A DNA stretch of 64,000 nucleotides, from the NCBI RefSeq assembly GCF_005818865.1, contig NZ_VBRY01000003.1:62001-126000 (forward strand), written 5' to 3'. Position 1 is the stretch's first letter, and each line of letters begins with the position of its first letter. The notes below the pieces were generated by a model. It was given only the letters and a program-made list of their open reading frames with translations, did not search any database and was not told the DNA's origin. This document shows, in pieces, positions 46,141-54,367 of the stretch. This DNA is from Mariprofundus erugo (GTDB lineage: Bacteria > Pseudomonadota > Zetaproteobacteria > Mariprofundales > Mariprofundaceae). The position numbers and the translations under genes were made by a program.

Positions 46141-46383
46141 TCATACGGACAGGTTTACTTCTAAACGAACCTGTCGGAAATCCCGACAAGTTGCCTCCTG
46201 GCTCAATTCACCTTCGGCATAGATGTTGGCGATATGCTCCACCACATTGGTGCGCGAAGTCTGAAACAGGTCAGCCAGTTGTTGCTGACTTAGCCAGACC
46301 GTGTCGCCATCCAGGCGCACATCAATCGCTGGCGCATCACCCCGCTGAAACAGAATGATCTCGCCGCCGGGTTGTTCACTCAT
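46141..46383 (-). pseudogene. Truncated RhuM-family protein (N-terminal fragment)
   Basis: From ATG at 46383 (MSEQPGGEIILFQRGDAP) the frame shows the RhuM-family opening, including LDGDTVWLSQQQLADLF, SRTNVVEHIANIYAEGEL and then CRDFRQVR. It then leaves the family pattern and stops at 46141, giving about 80 residues instead of the 300-plus of full-length RhuM relatives. No continuation appears in the next 70 bases on either frame. RhuM genes often accompany type I restriction loci. It overlaps the hsdS stop by eight bases. Confidence 0.75.
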
Positions 46384-47647
46384 ACCCGTGCCTCCTCCTG
46401 CCTGCCGCCTGCCTGTCGGCAGACAGGGCAGGCAGGTCAAAGGTCAGCAAACGGTCGCGATAGTGCTCATATTGCTGGCGGCGGGCTTTGATTTCAGCGG
46501 GAAGGCCGGATGAGAGGTCATTCACAAGAGCATCAAGTTTATCAAGTACATCCACAATGCGAGACTGCTCATCAAGAGAAGGGATTGGGATTTGAAAACT
46601 TGTTAGTTCTTCCTTTGTGATGGTTTTAATTGTACTGCCCCGAGCAGTCTCTTTCTCAATGCCAAACTTTTTTTGGACTTGATAGGCAAAATATTTTTTG
46701 TTCAGTTCAATTTTGTACTTGTCAAAGATCGCGAGAGTTCTATCTACATAACTGTCATATTGAGTAATCGCAACTCGGCCAATGCTGCCTTGTAGAGTAA
46801 CGATAACTGTTCCAGATGGTACAAATACACTTTTTAACTGCGCCAACTTTGATATTTTTCGCTTTGTATCTTCAACAAGACGCATATCTTCGCCTACATC
46901 TACGACCTGAACGAATGGCATCGCCTGCTCACCATCATACCACTCAACATTTCCATATGGTTGCGGAAAGGAACCTCTCCGAAAACCGGCTACCTCCCCC
47001 AAAGTCATCCACCGGACATCTTCCCTGCCTGACCGGCAGGCAGGCCTGTCTTCACCCTGCCTGCCTGCAGGCAGGTCGAATGAGAGCAATTCATCGCGGT
47101 AGTATTGATACTGCTTTTGGCGAGCCTCCAGTTCAGCCTCCAGTTCAGCCTCCAGTTCAGTGAACGTGTCCAGCACCTTCACAATCTCCCGCTGAACTTC
47201 GAGGGGGGGGATGGGGACAACGACTTTTGACATCGCATTGCTCATTAATTTCGGGTTTCCCATACCTGAACTAACGTATCTCTTAGCAACTGTTCCCAAT
47301 ATGTAATAAACAAACTTGGCTGAGGTCAATTGATTGTCCTTAACCTTAAGCAAACCACATACGTTAGTGATGCTGTATTTCTCATTGATATGGTAAAAAA
47401 CAGACCCCGCATTAGCACCGTCGGTAGTCCAAGTTATCGACTCAAAATCATAGTCAAAAGAATTGATCAGACCAAACACACCACCGTTAGCAGTTTGCGA
47501 AGAATAGACTGGGTAATTGCCAGCATTATCACGCAAATATTCCTTCGACATAACTCGACCACGATTTATATGGCAAATATCACCGACAGTTCTTAATTCC
47601 ACTCCCTGAGGACATAACTGCCTAAGGAGCTGATCAATTCCGGACAT
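46376..47647 (-). CDS. hsdS: Type I restriction-modification specificity subunit HsdS
   Basis: The 423-residue protein has two target-recognition domains (about residues 15-150 and 215-370), each followed by a conserved helical spacer (YQYYRDELLSF and YEHYRDRLLTF). The central spacer contains three tandem AELE units (TELEAELEAELEARQ), as in type IC enzymes. Directly after both spacers, palindrome-encoded residues (DLPAGRQG..., LPALSADRQAAG) interrupt the usual sequence. TRDs choose the two half-sites and the spacers set the distance between them. Its start lies 14 bases inside the GIY-YIG gene. Confidence 0.93.
   Translation of the reverse strand: MSGIDQLLRQLCPQGVELRTVGDICHINRGRVMSKEYLRDNAGNYPVYSSQTANGGVFGLINSFDYDFESITWTTDGANAGSVFYHINEKYSITNVCGLLKVKDNQLTSAKFVYYILGTVAKRYVSSGMGNPKLMSNAMSKVVVPIPPLEVQREIVKVLDTFTELEAELEAELEARQKQYQYYRDELLSFDLPAGRQGEDRPACRSGREDVRWMTLGEVAGFRRGSFPQPYGNVEWYDGEQAMPFVQVVDVGEDMRLVEDTKRKISKLAQLKSVFVPSGTVIVTLQGSIGRVAITQYDSYVDRTLAIFDKYKIELNKKYFAYQVQKKFGIEKETARGSTIKTITKEELTSFQIPIPSLDEQSRIVDVLDKLDALVNDLSSGLPAEIKARRQQYEHYRDRLLTFDLPALSADRQAAGRRRHGYE
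46398..46437. repeat. Palindromic GC-rich repeat in the hsdS 3' end / rhuM 5' region
   Basis: CCTGCCTGCC at the left and GGGCAGGCAGG at the right bound an imperfect inverted repeat of about 40 bases. It encodes LPALSADRQAAG-type residues at the HsdS end and lies just upstream of the RhuM ATG. It is one of five copies in the island. Confidence 0.75.
47024..47075. repeat. Paired palindromic repeats inside hsdS
   Basis: Two copies lie close together: 47024-47044 (one extra base in the centre) and 47056-47075. They encode the residues DLPAGRQGEDRPACRSG between the first spacer and TRD2 of HsdS without breaking the frame. Confidence 0.8.
47125..47160 (-). repeat. Three perfect 12-bp tandem repeats in the hsdS central spacer
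   Basis: CCTCCAGTTCAG occurs three times without error, encoding three AELE units. In EcoR124I-type HsdS the number of such 12-bp repeats changes the spacer length of the recognised site by one base. Confidence 0.9.
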
Positions 47648-47996
47648 GACTCGTCTCCTTTATTTTTCGCTTTAACCACTCACGACCAGAGCCGGATTTG
47701 AGATACTTTTCCCGTTGAACTGCGTCCTGCTCATTCTCACAGGTTTCGTAGTACAAGACACAAAGGGGTTGATGCTTTCTGGTATGTGCAGCACCGTCTC
47801 CGGAAAGATGCCTTAAATACCGTGCTTTCAGATTGGTGGTAAAACCTTTGTACAAGGTTCCGTCATTACAGAGCAGAACATAGGCATACCAGCTATCGTT
47901 TTCACACGGCAGTTCAGCGGGGTCACTCCACCCCACCTGCCTGCCGGCAGGCAGGTCCGGGCACAACTCAGCAATCAAATCATCAATGCGGCTCAT
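47634..47996 (-). CDS. GIY-YIG nuclease-family protein with HsdS-like N terminus
   Basis: The 120-residue protein begins MSRIDDLIAELCPD, close to the first residues of HsdS (MSGIDQLLRQLCPQ), followed by palindrome-encoded LPAGRQ and then a small GIY-YIG domain: YAYVLLCNDGTLYKGFTTNLKAR, then HTRKHQPLCVLYYE and ENEQDAVQREKYLKSG. These match the small GIY-YIG (UPF0213/YhbQ-like) family, including its Tyr, Arg and Glu core. It starts four bases inside the hsdM end and runs over the hsdS start by 14 bases. It looks chimeric, and whether it is active is unknown. Confidence 0.8.
   Translation of the reverse strand: MSRIDDLIAELCPDLPAGRQVGWSDPAELPCENDSWYAYVLLCNDGTLYKGFTTNLKARYLRHLSGDGAAHTRKHQPLCVLYYETCENEQDAVQREKYLKSGSGREWLKRKIKETSHVRN
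47935..47956. repeat. 22-bp perfect palindrome inside the GIY-YIG gene
   Basis: ACCTGCCTGCC and GGCAGGCAGGT form a perfect 22-base palindrome with no spacer. On the coding strand it gives DLPAGRQV. Confidence 0.9.
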
Positions 47997-49582
47997 ACGT
48001 TGCGTGCCTCCTGCCTGCCGGCAGGCAGGTCAAGGTCGGCAACGATGGCATCAATCTGTGTCCGCAGTTCCGCCTGCCGCGCCACAATGCCAGCAATGTC
48101 AGCATTGAGCTCCACGATGTTAATCACTTCGCGGGTATCTTCCTGCTCCACATACGATGAAACGGCGATGTTGTAGGCGTTGTCAGCAATGTCGCTGTTA
48201 TCAACCAGTTTGGCGAAGTGCTCGGCATCCTCACGGGCAATGATGGCATCAAGGATTTTCTTCTGATGCTCTGTAGTCAGTTTGTTCTTGTTGCCGCTGC
48301 GCGTGAACTCAGCCGAGGCATCAATGAACAGGGTCTTGTTATCCTGTTTGGACTTCTTGAGCACGATGATACAGGTGCCAATGGTGGTGCCGAAAAAGAG
48401 GTCCGATGGCAGTTGGATAACGGCATCAACGTAGTTGTTATCAATGAGGTACTTGCGGATTTTACCTTCTGCGCCCCCACGATAGAGCACACCGGGGAAC
48501 TCAACGATTGCCGCAGTACCATCCACCGCCAGCCAATGAAGCATATGAAGGGTAAAGGCCAGGTCCGCCTTGCTCTTGGGAGCAAGCACACCGGCTGGCG
48601 CAAAGCGCGGGTCGTTAATCAGTAGCGGGTTGGCATCACCATCCCATTTAATCGAGTACGGCGGATTGGAAACGATGGCTTCAAACGGCTCATCATCCCA
48701 GTGCGCCGGGTCGGTCAGCGTATCGCCGTGCGCAATATCAAACTTCTCGTAGTTGATATCGTGAAGGAACATATTGATACGGCAGAGGTTGAAGGTGGTG
48801 AGGTTAATCTCCTGCCCGAAGAAGCCCTGACGCACGCGGTCCGGGCCGAGCACCTTGGCGAACTTGAGCAGCAGCGAGCCGGAGCCGCAGGCCGGGTCAT
48901 ACACCTTGTTGACCTCGGTTTTACCAATCACCGTGATACGGGCAAGCAATTCAGAGACTTCCTGCGGCGTATAGAACTCGCCACCGGACTTGCCAGCGCT
49001 GGAGGCATACATTGCCATCAGGTACTCGTAGGCATCACCAAAGGCATCAATGGTGTTGTCCGCAAAAGAGCCAAAGTTCAGTTCACCGATACTGTTCAGC
49101 AGTTTGACCAGTTGCTCATTTCGCTTGGCGACACTTTGCCCCAGTTTGTTGCTGTTCACATCCAGGTCGTCAAACAAGCCCTTGATATCATCTTCACTAT
49201 CGGAGCCAACGGCTGAGCCTTCGATATCCTTGAATACCCGGCTCAGGGTTTCATTGAGGTTGGCATCGTGCCGTGCTTTTTGGCGCACATTGGCAAACAG
49301 ATCGGATGGCAGGATGTAAAAGCCTTTTTCGCGCACCGTTTCCTTGCGTCCGAACTCAGCATCTTCATCGCTCAACTTGGCGTAATCAAAGTCAGGGTCG
49401 CCCGCTTTGCGCTCCTGCTCATTCAGATAGGTCGTGAGGTTTTCCGAGATGAAGCGGTAGAACAGCATCCCGAGCACATAACTTTTAAAATCCCAACCAT
49501 CCACGCTGCCGCGCAAATCATTGGCGATACGCCAAATCGTTTTATGTAGTTCGGCGCGTTCGGCTTCTTTCTTGTTGCTCAT
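47993..49582 (-). CDS. hsdM: Type I DNA methyltransferase subunit HsdM
   Basis: An N6-adenine methylase of 529 residues. A helical N-terminal domain (about 1-170) precedes the SAM fold with motif I DPACGSGSLLL (229-239) and catalytic motif NPPY (306-309). The length and sequence fit type IC HsdM (EcoR124I about 520). The last residues, DLDLPAGRQEARNV, include palindrome-encoded LPAGRQ. It is first of the island operon, and its 3' end overlaps the GIY-YIG gene by four bases. With HsdS it forms the M2S methylase. Confidence 0.96.
   Translation of the reverse strand: MSNKKEAERAELHKTIWRIANDLRGSVDGWDFKSYVLGMLFYRFISENLTTYLNEQERKAGDPDFDYAKLSDEDAEFGRKETVREKGFYILPSDLFANVRQKARHDANLNETLSRVFKDIEGSAVGSDSEDDIKGLFDDLDVNSNKLGQSVAKRNEQLVKLLNSIGELNFGSFADNTIDAFGDAYEYLMAMYASSAGKSGGEFYTPQEVSELLARITVIGKTEVNKVYDPACGSGSLLLKFAKVLGPDRVRQGFFGQEINLTTFNLCRINMFLHDINYEKFDIAHGDTLTDPAHWDDEPFEAIVSNPPYSIKWDGDANPLLINDPRFAPAGVLAPKSKADLAFTLHMLHWLAVDGTAAIVEFPGVLYRGGAEGKIRKYLIDNNYVDAVIQLPSDLFFGTTIGTCIIVLKKSKQDNKTLFIDASAEFTRSGNKNKLTTEHQKKILDAIIAREDAEHFAKLVDNSDIADNAYNIAVSSYVEQEDTREVINIVELNADIAGIVARQAELRTQIDAIVADLDLPAGRQEARNV
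48010..48029. repeat. 20-bp perfect palindrome at the hsdM 3' end
   Basis: CCTGCCTGCC/GGCAGGCAGG, one of the five island copies, coding LPAGRQ just before the HsdM stop. Confidence 0.9.
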
Positions 49583-49724
49583 TAACCCCTCCAGACAGAC
49601 AACTTAAGCATAGATACAATGCTGTGGTTGTCCAATTCTGTCGCTGATTGAGACACCTCCTGTCGCACAAAAGAAGAAAGGCGACCCATTGGCTTCCTCG
49701 GATTAGCAGATTTATTTTCGAAAC

Positions 49725-49764
49725 AAACAATGGGGTCAGTTCTGAAACAATGGGGTCAGTTCTG
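49725..49764. repeat. 20-bp perfect tandem duplication
   Basis: AAACAATGGGGTCAGTTCTG occurs twice head to tail. Its core CAATGGGGTCAG is the inverse complement of the CTGACCCC(T)ATTG motif at the left side of the island (41403-41552), differing by a single T. Confidence 0.9.
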
Positions 49765-49923
49765 TAGTTGCTAGTTATGGATTGAGCCAACTATGCGTAC
49801 GTGTTGCACCCTCTACGAATTGAATATTCCTTGGCAACTACAAAAAGCGGTCCAAACAATGGCAGGCATTTAACTGGCTGGGGGCTTACTTAAATGGCTG
49901 CTTTCCGGCTAATCCGCGATGAA

Positions 49924-49983
49924 CTTTTTTGTGCCCGCCGGCGGTTGTTGTGGCTGATGAATGTCGGGATAGCAATCAACCAG
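49924..49983. repeat. 60-bp imperfect direct repeat, right border copy
   Basis: 52 of 60 bases match 41341-41400 in the same orientation without gaps. It lies about 40 bases before the Hpt gene start. Confidence 0.75.
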
Positions 49984-50022
49984 TGTTTCCCTAGAGTTGT
50001 GGACCGATTCAGGAGGATAATG

Positions 50023-50394
50023 ATGCACGATACCGGTTCCGAACTTGATCTTGTGATACTCGATGGACTTTTGGGCATGATTCGCATGCCGGAAAAGCGC
50101 TGGAATCTGCTGACTTCATTTGAGACCGGAGCACAGGAACATTTGCAGCGGCTGGAGCTTATGGCCGGAGAGGGTGACCAGACTGCATTTCTGAGTCGGG
50201 TGCATACCATCAAAGGTGGTTCCGGTGCACTGGGGATGAAGCAGATCGTTGCCTTGTGTCTGGAAATAGAGGCTGCAGGCGCATCCCTCGATGCTGCGGC
50301 TATGTCTGCTTATGTTGTCAGGCTAAGGTCTGCATTTAATGCCGGAGCTGCAGCATTGAGTGCACATCTGGAACAGTTGCACCCGCGAACCTGA
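50023..50394 (+). CDS. Hpt domain histidine phosphotransfer protein
   Basis: The second ATG of a tandem pair (50023) is chosen, because AGGAGG at 50011-50016 is spaced 6 bases from it. The 123-residue protein is one Hpt four-helix bundle with the phospho-acceptor His in VHTIKGGSGALGMKQI (about residue 61). Hpt proteins pass phosphate between receiver domains in a phosphorelay. The next gene, a response regulator, is a likely partner, but no sensor kinase is nearby. Confidence 0.85.
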   Translation: MHDTGSELDLVILDGLLGMIRMPEKRWNLLTSFETGAQEHLQRLELMAGEGDQTAFLSRVHTIKGGSGALGMKQIVALCLEIEAAGASLDAAAMSAYVVRLRSAFNAGAAALSAHLEQLHPRT

Positions 50395-50467
50395 TTGTGA
50401 TGGCGCTTGAAAGTGTGACTGTTTTACATACTATCTCAAGCTTACTCTCTGATTGAGGAGCCCTGCT

Positions 50468-51034
50468 TTGAAAAAGACCCCACAAGTACTTGTTGTTGAT
50501 GATGATATGATGATCCAGATTATTCTGGGCCAATTGATTCGTGGTTTTGGTATGGAAGCACTTGAAGCAAAGAGTGCCGAGGACGTTGAAAGCCTGCTTT
50601 CCTTGCACAGTCCTGAGCTCATTCTTCTGGATATTAATATTCCGGGCTCGGATACCAGAGAGTTGCTCCGCTCCTTCAGGGCTGACCCCAAACTTGAAAA
50701 TACAAAGATTATCATGATTTCAGGTAGTGATAATCTTGCCGAAATTGCGGCCTATGTGAACGCAGGTGCGGATGACTATATCCTCAAGCCATTTCACGCG
50801 ACCTTGCTCAAGACCCGTATCATTCATGCGCTTGACGGTCTGGAGCGCGATCAGCGCCAGAAAGGCTCTTATGTTCACGTCAAAGAGGCCAAGCAGCTGT
50901 TGCAGAAGGTGATCGAGGATCATGCCGGCATGGATGCGCCCCTTGCGGATGGTTTGAACGCGGTGCTGGATGAGATGAAAGAGTCCTGCCGACTGCTGAA
51001 GAAGGCGGGTAAGAGCAATGTCCGCCTTGGTTAA
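50468..51034 (+). CDS. Response regulator with receiver domain and helical tail
   Basis: The receiver domain has acidic VVDDDMM, the phospho-acceptor Asp in LILLDINIPG, the Thr/Ser switch ISGSDN and the Lys in DDYILKPFH. A helical tail of about 65 residues follows with no DNA-binding domain I recognise. The TTG start (50468) is chosen, because GAGGAG at 50455-50460 lies 7 bases before it; a frame from TTG 50453 would overlap that ribosome site. It directly follows the Hpt gene. Output is unknown. Confidence 0.88.
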   Translation: MKKTPQVLVVDDDMMIQIILGQLIRGFGMEALEAKSAEDVESLLSLHSPELILLDINIPGSDTRELLRSFRADPKLENTKIIMISGSDNLAEIAAYVNAGADDYILKPFHATLLKTRIIHALDGLERDQRQKGSYVHVKEAKQLLQKVIEDHAGMDAPLADGLNAVLDEMKESCRLLKKAGKSNVRLG

Positions 51035-51060
51035 CTTCTAACCATTTAAAAGATTTGAAA

Positions 51061-51090
51061 AAAAGCCCCGCCGTCAGGCGGGGCTTTTTT
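51061..51090. terminator. Rho-independent terminator between response regulator and prmC
   Basis: AAAAGCCCCGCC (51061-51072) pairs with GGCGGGGCTTTT (51077-51088) around GTCA. A T run follows on the plus strand and an A run precedes it, so it can work in both directions for the convergent genes. Confidence 0.9.
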
Positions 51091-51123
51091 GTGCTCTCAG
51101 GGCTGTTGTCTCTCCGCCATCCT

Positions 51124-51963
51124 TCAGTTTCGCTGGTAGACAGCGCCGCGTAAATGGCCGGCCAGATCCCGTACCTCCTCATCCAGGGTTAGAACGGGTG
51201 GCAGGGAGGGCAGTCCACACGGGCCGGTTTCAACCATGATATAGCCTGTTTCAGTCAGCCATGCCGGCGCTTCATTGACAATGGTGGTCAGAAAAGTGAG
51301 TCCGTCATGCTCATCGGTCAGGGCGTGACGTGGTTCTGCATCCAGCTCCGGTTCAAGCCCGTCCATTTCGGCCGCTGTAACATAGGGCGGGTTGGAGAGG
51401 ATGGCATCAAACGGACCATCCTCGCCCCGATGCAGGGCCATCAACATATCCGCGCAACGAAAACTCATGCGGGCAGCTGTTCCCAGTCTTTCAGCATTGT
51501 CGCGGGCGACGTTCAGCGCGCTGGCTGAAATGTCCGTGGCAACCACGCTGGCATGCGGGTATTCAGCCGCCAGTGTAATGGCAATGCAGCCGGAACCGGT
51601 GCCGATATCGCAAAAGCGGTAGTGGCCATGGCGATCGGGAAAGCGGCTGAGTACGGCTTCAATCATATGTTCTGTTTCAGGGCGGGGAATCAGAACATCG
51701 GGGGTAACCCGGAACGGGCGCGACCAGAACTCTCTCTCTCCAGTGATATAGGCAAGGGGTTCGCGCCTGGCGCGGCGACTGATTAATTGCTCAAATGTAT
51801 CCTGAATATCACTGGCCAGGGGCTCATAGGCGCGCGTGAATAACTCGGTGCGGCTGGCATGCCAGACATGCATCAGCAGTAGTTCGGCATCCAGGCGGGG
51901 CGTATCACAGCCGGCATTTGCCAGGCGTGTCGCAGCCAGGTGCAGTATGTCGCGTACAGTCAC
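51124..51963 (-). CDS. prmC: Peptide chain release factor N5-glutamine methyltransferase
   Basis: PrmC methylates the Gln of the GGQ motif in release factors. The 279-residue protein has the DIGTGSGCIAITLA SAM motif and the catalytic SNPPYVTAAEMDGL; the N-terminal helical domain contains PRLDAELLL and DVLIPRPETE. It follows prfA on the same strand, its main substrate, with an 11-base gap. Confidence 0.95.
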   Translation of the reverse strand: MTVRDILHLAATRLANAGCDTPRLDAELLLMHVWHASRTELFTRAYEPLASDIQDTFEQLISRRARREPLAYITGEREFWSRPFRVTPDVLIPRPETEHMIEAVLSRFPDRHGHYRFCDIGTGSGCIAITLAAEYPHASVVATDISASALNVARDNAERLGTAARMSFRCADMLMALHRGEDGPFDAILSNPPYVTAAEMDGLEPELDAEPRHALTDEHDGLTFLTTIVNEAPAWLTETGYIMVETGPCGLPSLPPVLTLDEEVRDLAGHLRGAVYQRN

Positions 51964-51974
51964 GCTGGCCGGGA

Positions 51975-53048
51975 TTAGTCTCGCCGGCTGGCGAGAAGTT
52001 CGGCCTGATGGTGGGTCAGCAGTGAGTCGACGAGCTCTCCCATATCGCCACCAAGAATTTGCTCAAGACGGTAGAGGGTCAGGTTGATGCGGTGATCGGT
52101 GATGCGTCCCTGCGGGAAATTGTAGGTGCGGATGCGTTCGGAGCGGTCTCCCGATCCGACCATGCCCTTGCGTGCTTCGGCACGCTCGGCATTGGCTTCC
52201 GACTGCTCTTTGTCGAACAGTCGTGCCTGCAGCACTTTCATGGCCTGAGCCTTGTTCTTATGCTGGCTGGACTGGTCCTGACAGGTGACCACCATGCCGG
52301 TCGGAATATGGGTGATGCGAACGGCTGACTCGGTTTTGTTGACATGCTGGCCGCCGGCGCCGGAGGCGCGGTATACGTCGATGCGCAGGTCTTCACTGCG
52401 AATGTTGACCTCAACCTCCTCGGCAACCGGCAGAATCGCGACGGTACAGGCCGAGGTGTGGATGCGACCGCCGGATTCGGTTTCCGGTACGCGTTGCACA
52501 CGGTGGGTGCCGGACTCGAACTTGAAGCGCGAAAAGACGCCATTGCCGGTAATCTGGGCGATGATTTCCTTATAGCCGCCGATGCCGGTGTCGTTGGCGG
52601 AAAGAATCTCTACCTTGTAGCCCAGTGTTTCACTGTAACGGCAGTACATGCGGAACAGATCGGCCGCAAACAGGGCCGCCTCATCACCGCCGGTGCCTGC
52701 GCGGATTTCGAGAATAATGTCGCGGGTATCATTCGGATCTTTCGGCAGCAGCAGCAGGGCAATGCGCTCATCACTGTCCGTGATGGCCTGTTTGAGCTCA
52801 TTGACCTCGGCCTCCGCCATGGCCCGGAGTTCGGCATCGCATTCGGGGTCGGCAATCAGCTCCCTGTTGTCGGCCAGTTGCTGTTGCAGGTCGAGATAGT
52901 GACGGGCCTCTGTGGCAACAGGCTCAATTTCAGCAAACTCACGTGAGAGAGCTGTGTAGCGTTTGTTGTCGGAGGTGATGTCAGGATCAGCGAGCATGAC
53001 GGCAATCTCTTCCCGTCGATGCAGGATATTATCCAGGCGAGCGTTCAT
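51975..53048 (-). CDS. prfA: Peptide chain release factor 1
   Basis: The start at ATG 53048 ([14 protein letters not shown]) is chosen because AAAGGAA precedes it; a longer frame would add nine residues inside the hemA 3' end. The 357-residue protein has the codon-recognition P-V-T-type region (about residues 180-200) and the GGQ loop [18 protein letters not shown], and reads UAA and UAG as RF1. It overlaps hemA by 20 bases and is followed by prmC. Confidence 0.97.
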   Translation of the reverse strand: MNARLDNILHRREEIAVMLADPDITSDNKRYTALSREFAEIEPVATEARHYLDLQQQLADNRELIADPECDAELRAMAEAEVNELKQAITDSDERIALLLLPKDPNDTRDIILEIRAGTGGDEAALFAADLFRMYCRYSETLGYKVEILSANDTGIGGYKEIIAQITGNGVFSRFKFESGTHRVQRVPETESGGRIHTSACTVAILPVAEEVEVNIRSEDLRIDVYRASGAGGQHVNKTESAVRITHIPTGMVVTCQDQSSQHKNKAQAMKVLQARLFDKEQSEANAERAEARKGMVGSGDRSERIRTYNFPQGRITDHRINLTLYRLEQILGGDMGELVDSLLTHHQAELLASRRD

Positions 53049-54357
53049 TTTTTCCTTTTGCTGCCGGAACGGCATGCAGGTGCCGGGTGGCGGGGCTGTC
53101 GAGTCCGAACAGGCGGGTGGCCGCCCCCATCAAAAGGTCGCCCTCAATATCATCCGGCAATGTCTTTAACGTTTGCAGGGTCGGGTGCAGATAGCGTTTC
53201 ATCAGCGCCTTGCTGAATCGCTCTACGGCCTCCAGCTGCGCCGGCTCGAAGTCCTTCATGTAGCGCAGTGCTTTCTCCAGTTCTTCGACGCGCCGCTGCT
53301 CCTGTTGTTGCTGAATGGAGCGGATCAATGGGATGGTTTCCAGGGACTTCAGCCAGCCGAAGAAGGCCGCTTCCTCTTCAGCGAGGATTTTACGCGCCTG
53401 CTCGGCTTCCTGCTGACGATGTTCCACATTGCCCTGTACGACCTGCTGCAGGTCATCGATGTCATAAAGGTAGACGCCATCGATCTCGGCGATGCGCGGA
53501 TCAATATCGCGCGGTACGGCAATATCAACCAGGAACATCGGACGGTTGCGGCGCTTTTTCATGGCGCTGCCGACAATATCCGGCAGCAGTACAAATGTGG
53601 TGGCACCGGTGCTCGATAGTACGATGTCGGCGGCATCAAGGTATTCAGGCAGCTGCTCCATGGTCAGGGCATGGCCGTTGAATTCCACGGCAAGCTTCTC
53701 TGCTCTGGCCAGGGTGCGGTTGGCCACCAGAATATCCGAGCATCCGTTGGCGCGCAGATGGCGGGCGGCAAGCTCTGCCATTTCACCGGCGCCGATCAAC
53801 AGTACGGTTTTGCCGCCAAGGTCGCCGAAGATGTGGCGGGCAAGCTCGACTGCACAGGAGGAGATATTCACTGCCTGTTTGCCGATTTCCGTTTCGCTGC
53901 GGGCGCGTTTTGCGGCAGCAAAGGTGGACTGATACAGGCGGTGCAGTACATGACCTGCTGTACCGGCGGCGAGTGCGTGTTCGTAAGAGGTTTTAACCTG
54001 ACCGAGAATCTGTGGCTCGCCCAGTACCAGTGAATCGAGGCCGGATGCCACTGCAAACAGATGGCGGACAGCAGCTTCGGCTGTATGGGAGTAGAGGTGC
54101 TCGCTGACCAGAGTCATATCCATGCCGGCCTTGTGTGCGAACCACTCATGCACCGTGGCAATGGCGGCATCAGGGTCATGAGTAACCACGGTCATTTCAA
54201 CCCGGTTGCAGGTAGAGAGCAGGGATGCCTCACGGATTGCCGGTTCCTCTACGCATTGCTGAAGGATGTCAGCAATTTCGCTTTCAGGTACAGCCAGACG
54301 TTCCCGCAGTTCAACGGGGGCTGTTTTATGGTTTAATCCGATGTGGCAAATGCGCAT
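53029..54357 (-). CDS. hemA: Glutamyl-tRNA reductase
   Basis: HemA reduces Glu-tRNA to glutamate semialdehyde, the first step of C5 haem synthesis. The 442-residue protein has the catalytic Cys in [10 protein letters not shown], the NADPH motif [16 protein letters not shown], and a C-terminal dimerisation helix. The arrangement hemA-prfA-prmC is common in proteobacteria. A JAB-like ORF lies 10 bases upstream and may share the transcript. Confidence 0.97.
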   Translation of the reverse strand: MRICHIGLNHKTAPVELRERLAVPESEIADILQQCVEEPAIREASLLSTCNRVEMTVVTHDPDAAIATVHEWFAHKAGMDMTLVSEHLYSHTAEAAVRHLFAVASGLDSLVLGEPQILGQVKTSYEHALAAGTAGHVLHRLYQSTFAAAKRARSETEIGKQAVNISSCAVELARHIFGDLGGKTVLLIGAGEMAELAARHLRANGCSDILVANRTLARAEKLAVEFNGHALTMEQLPEYLDAADIVLSSTGATTFVLLPDIVGSAMKKRRNRPMFLVDIAVPRDIDPRIAEIDGVYLYDIDDLQQVVQGNVEHRQQEAEQARKILAEEEAAFFGWLKSLETIPLIRSIQQQQEQRRVEELEKALRYMKDFEPAQLEAVERFSKALMKRYLHPTLQTLKTLPDDIEGDLLMGAATRLFGLDSPATRHLHAVPAAKGKNERSPG

Positions 54358-54367
54358 GCGCGGTAGC

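Larger units (their letters stand above)
49583..50022. other. Island right-border region without a gene
   Basis: Between hsdM and the Hpt gene there are about 440 bases. It contains the 49725-49764 tandem repeat, the right 60-bp border repeat, and short AT-rich stretches. Short ORFs here (for example a minus-strand frame of about 80 codons ending at 49542) overlap the repeats and show no family features; no gene is supported. Confidence 0.6.

Noticed and set aside
46398-48029. CRISPR-like array made of GC palindromes
   Set aside because: Spacing is irregular, copies lie in coding DNA, and no cas genes are present.
49542-49790. Minus-strand frame of 82 codons upstream of hsdM
   Set aside because: It overlaps the 20-bp tandem repeat and hsdM start; no family match or ribosome site.
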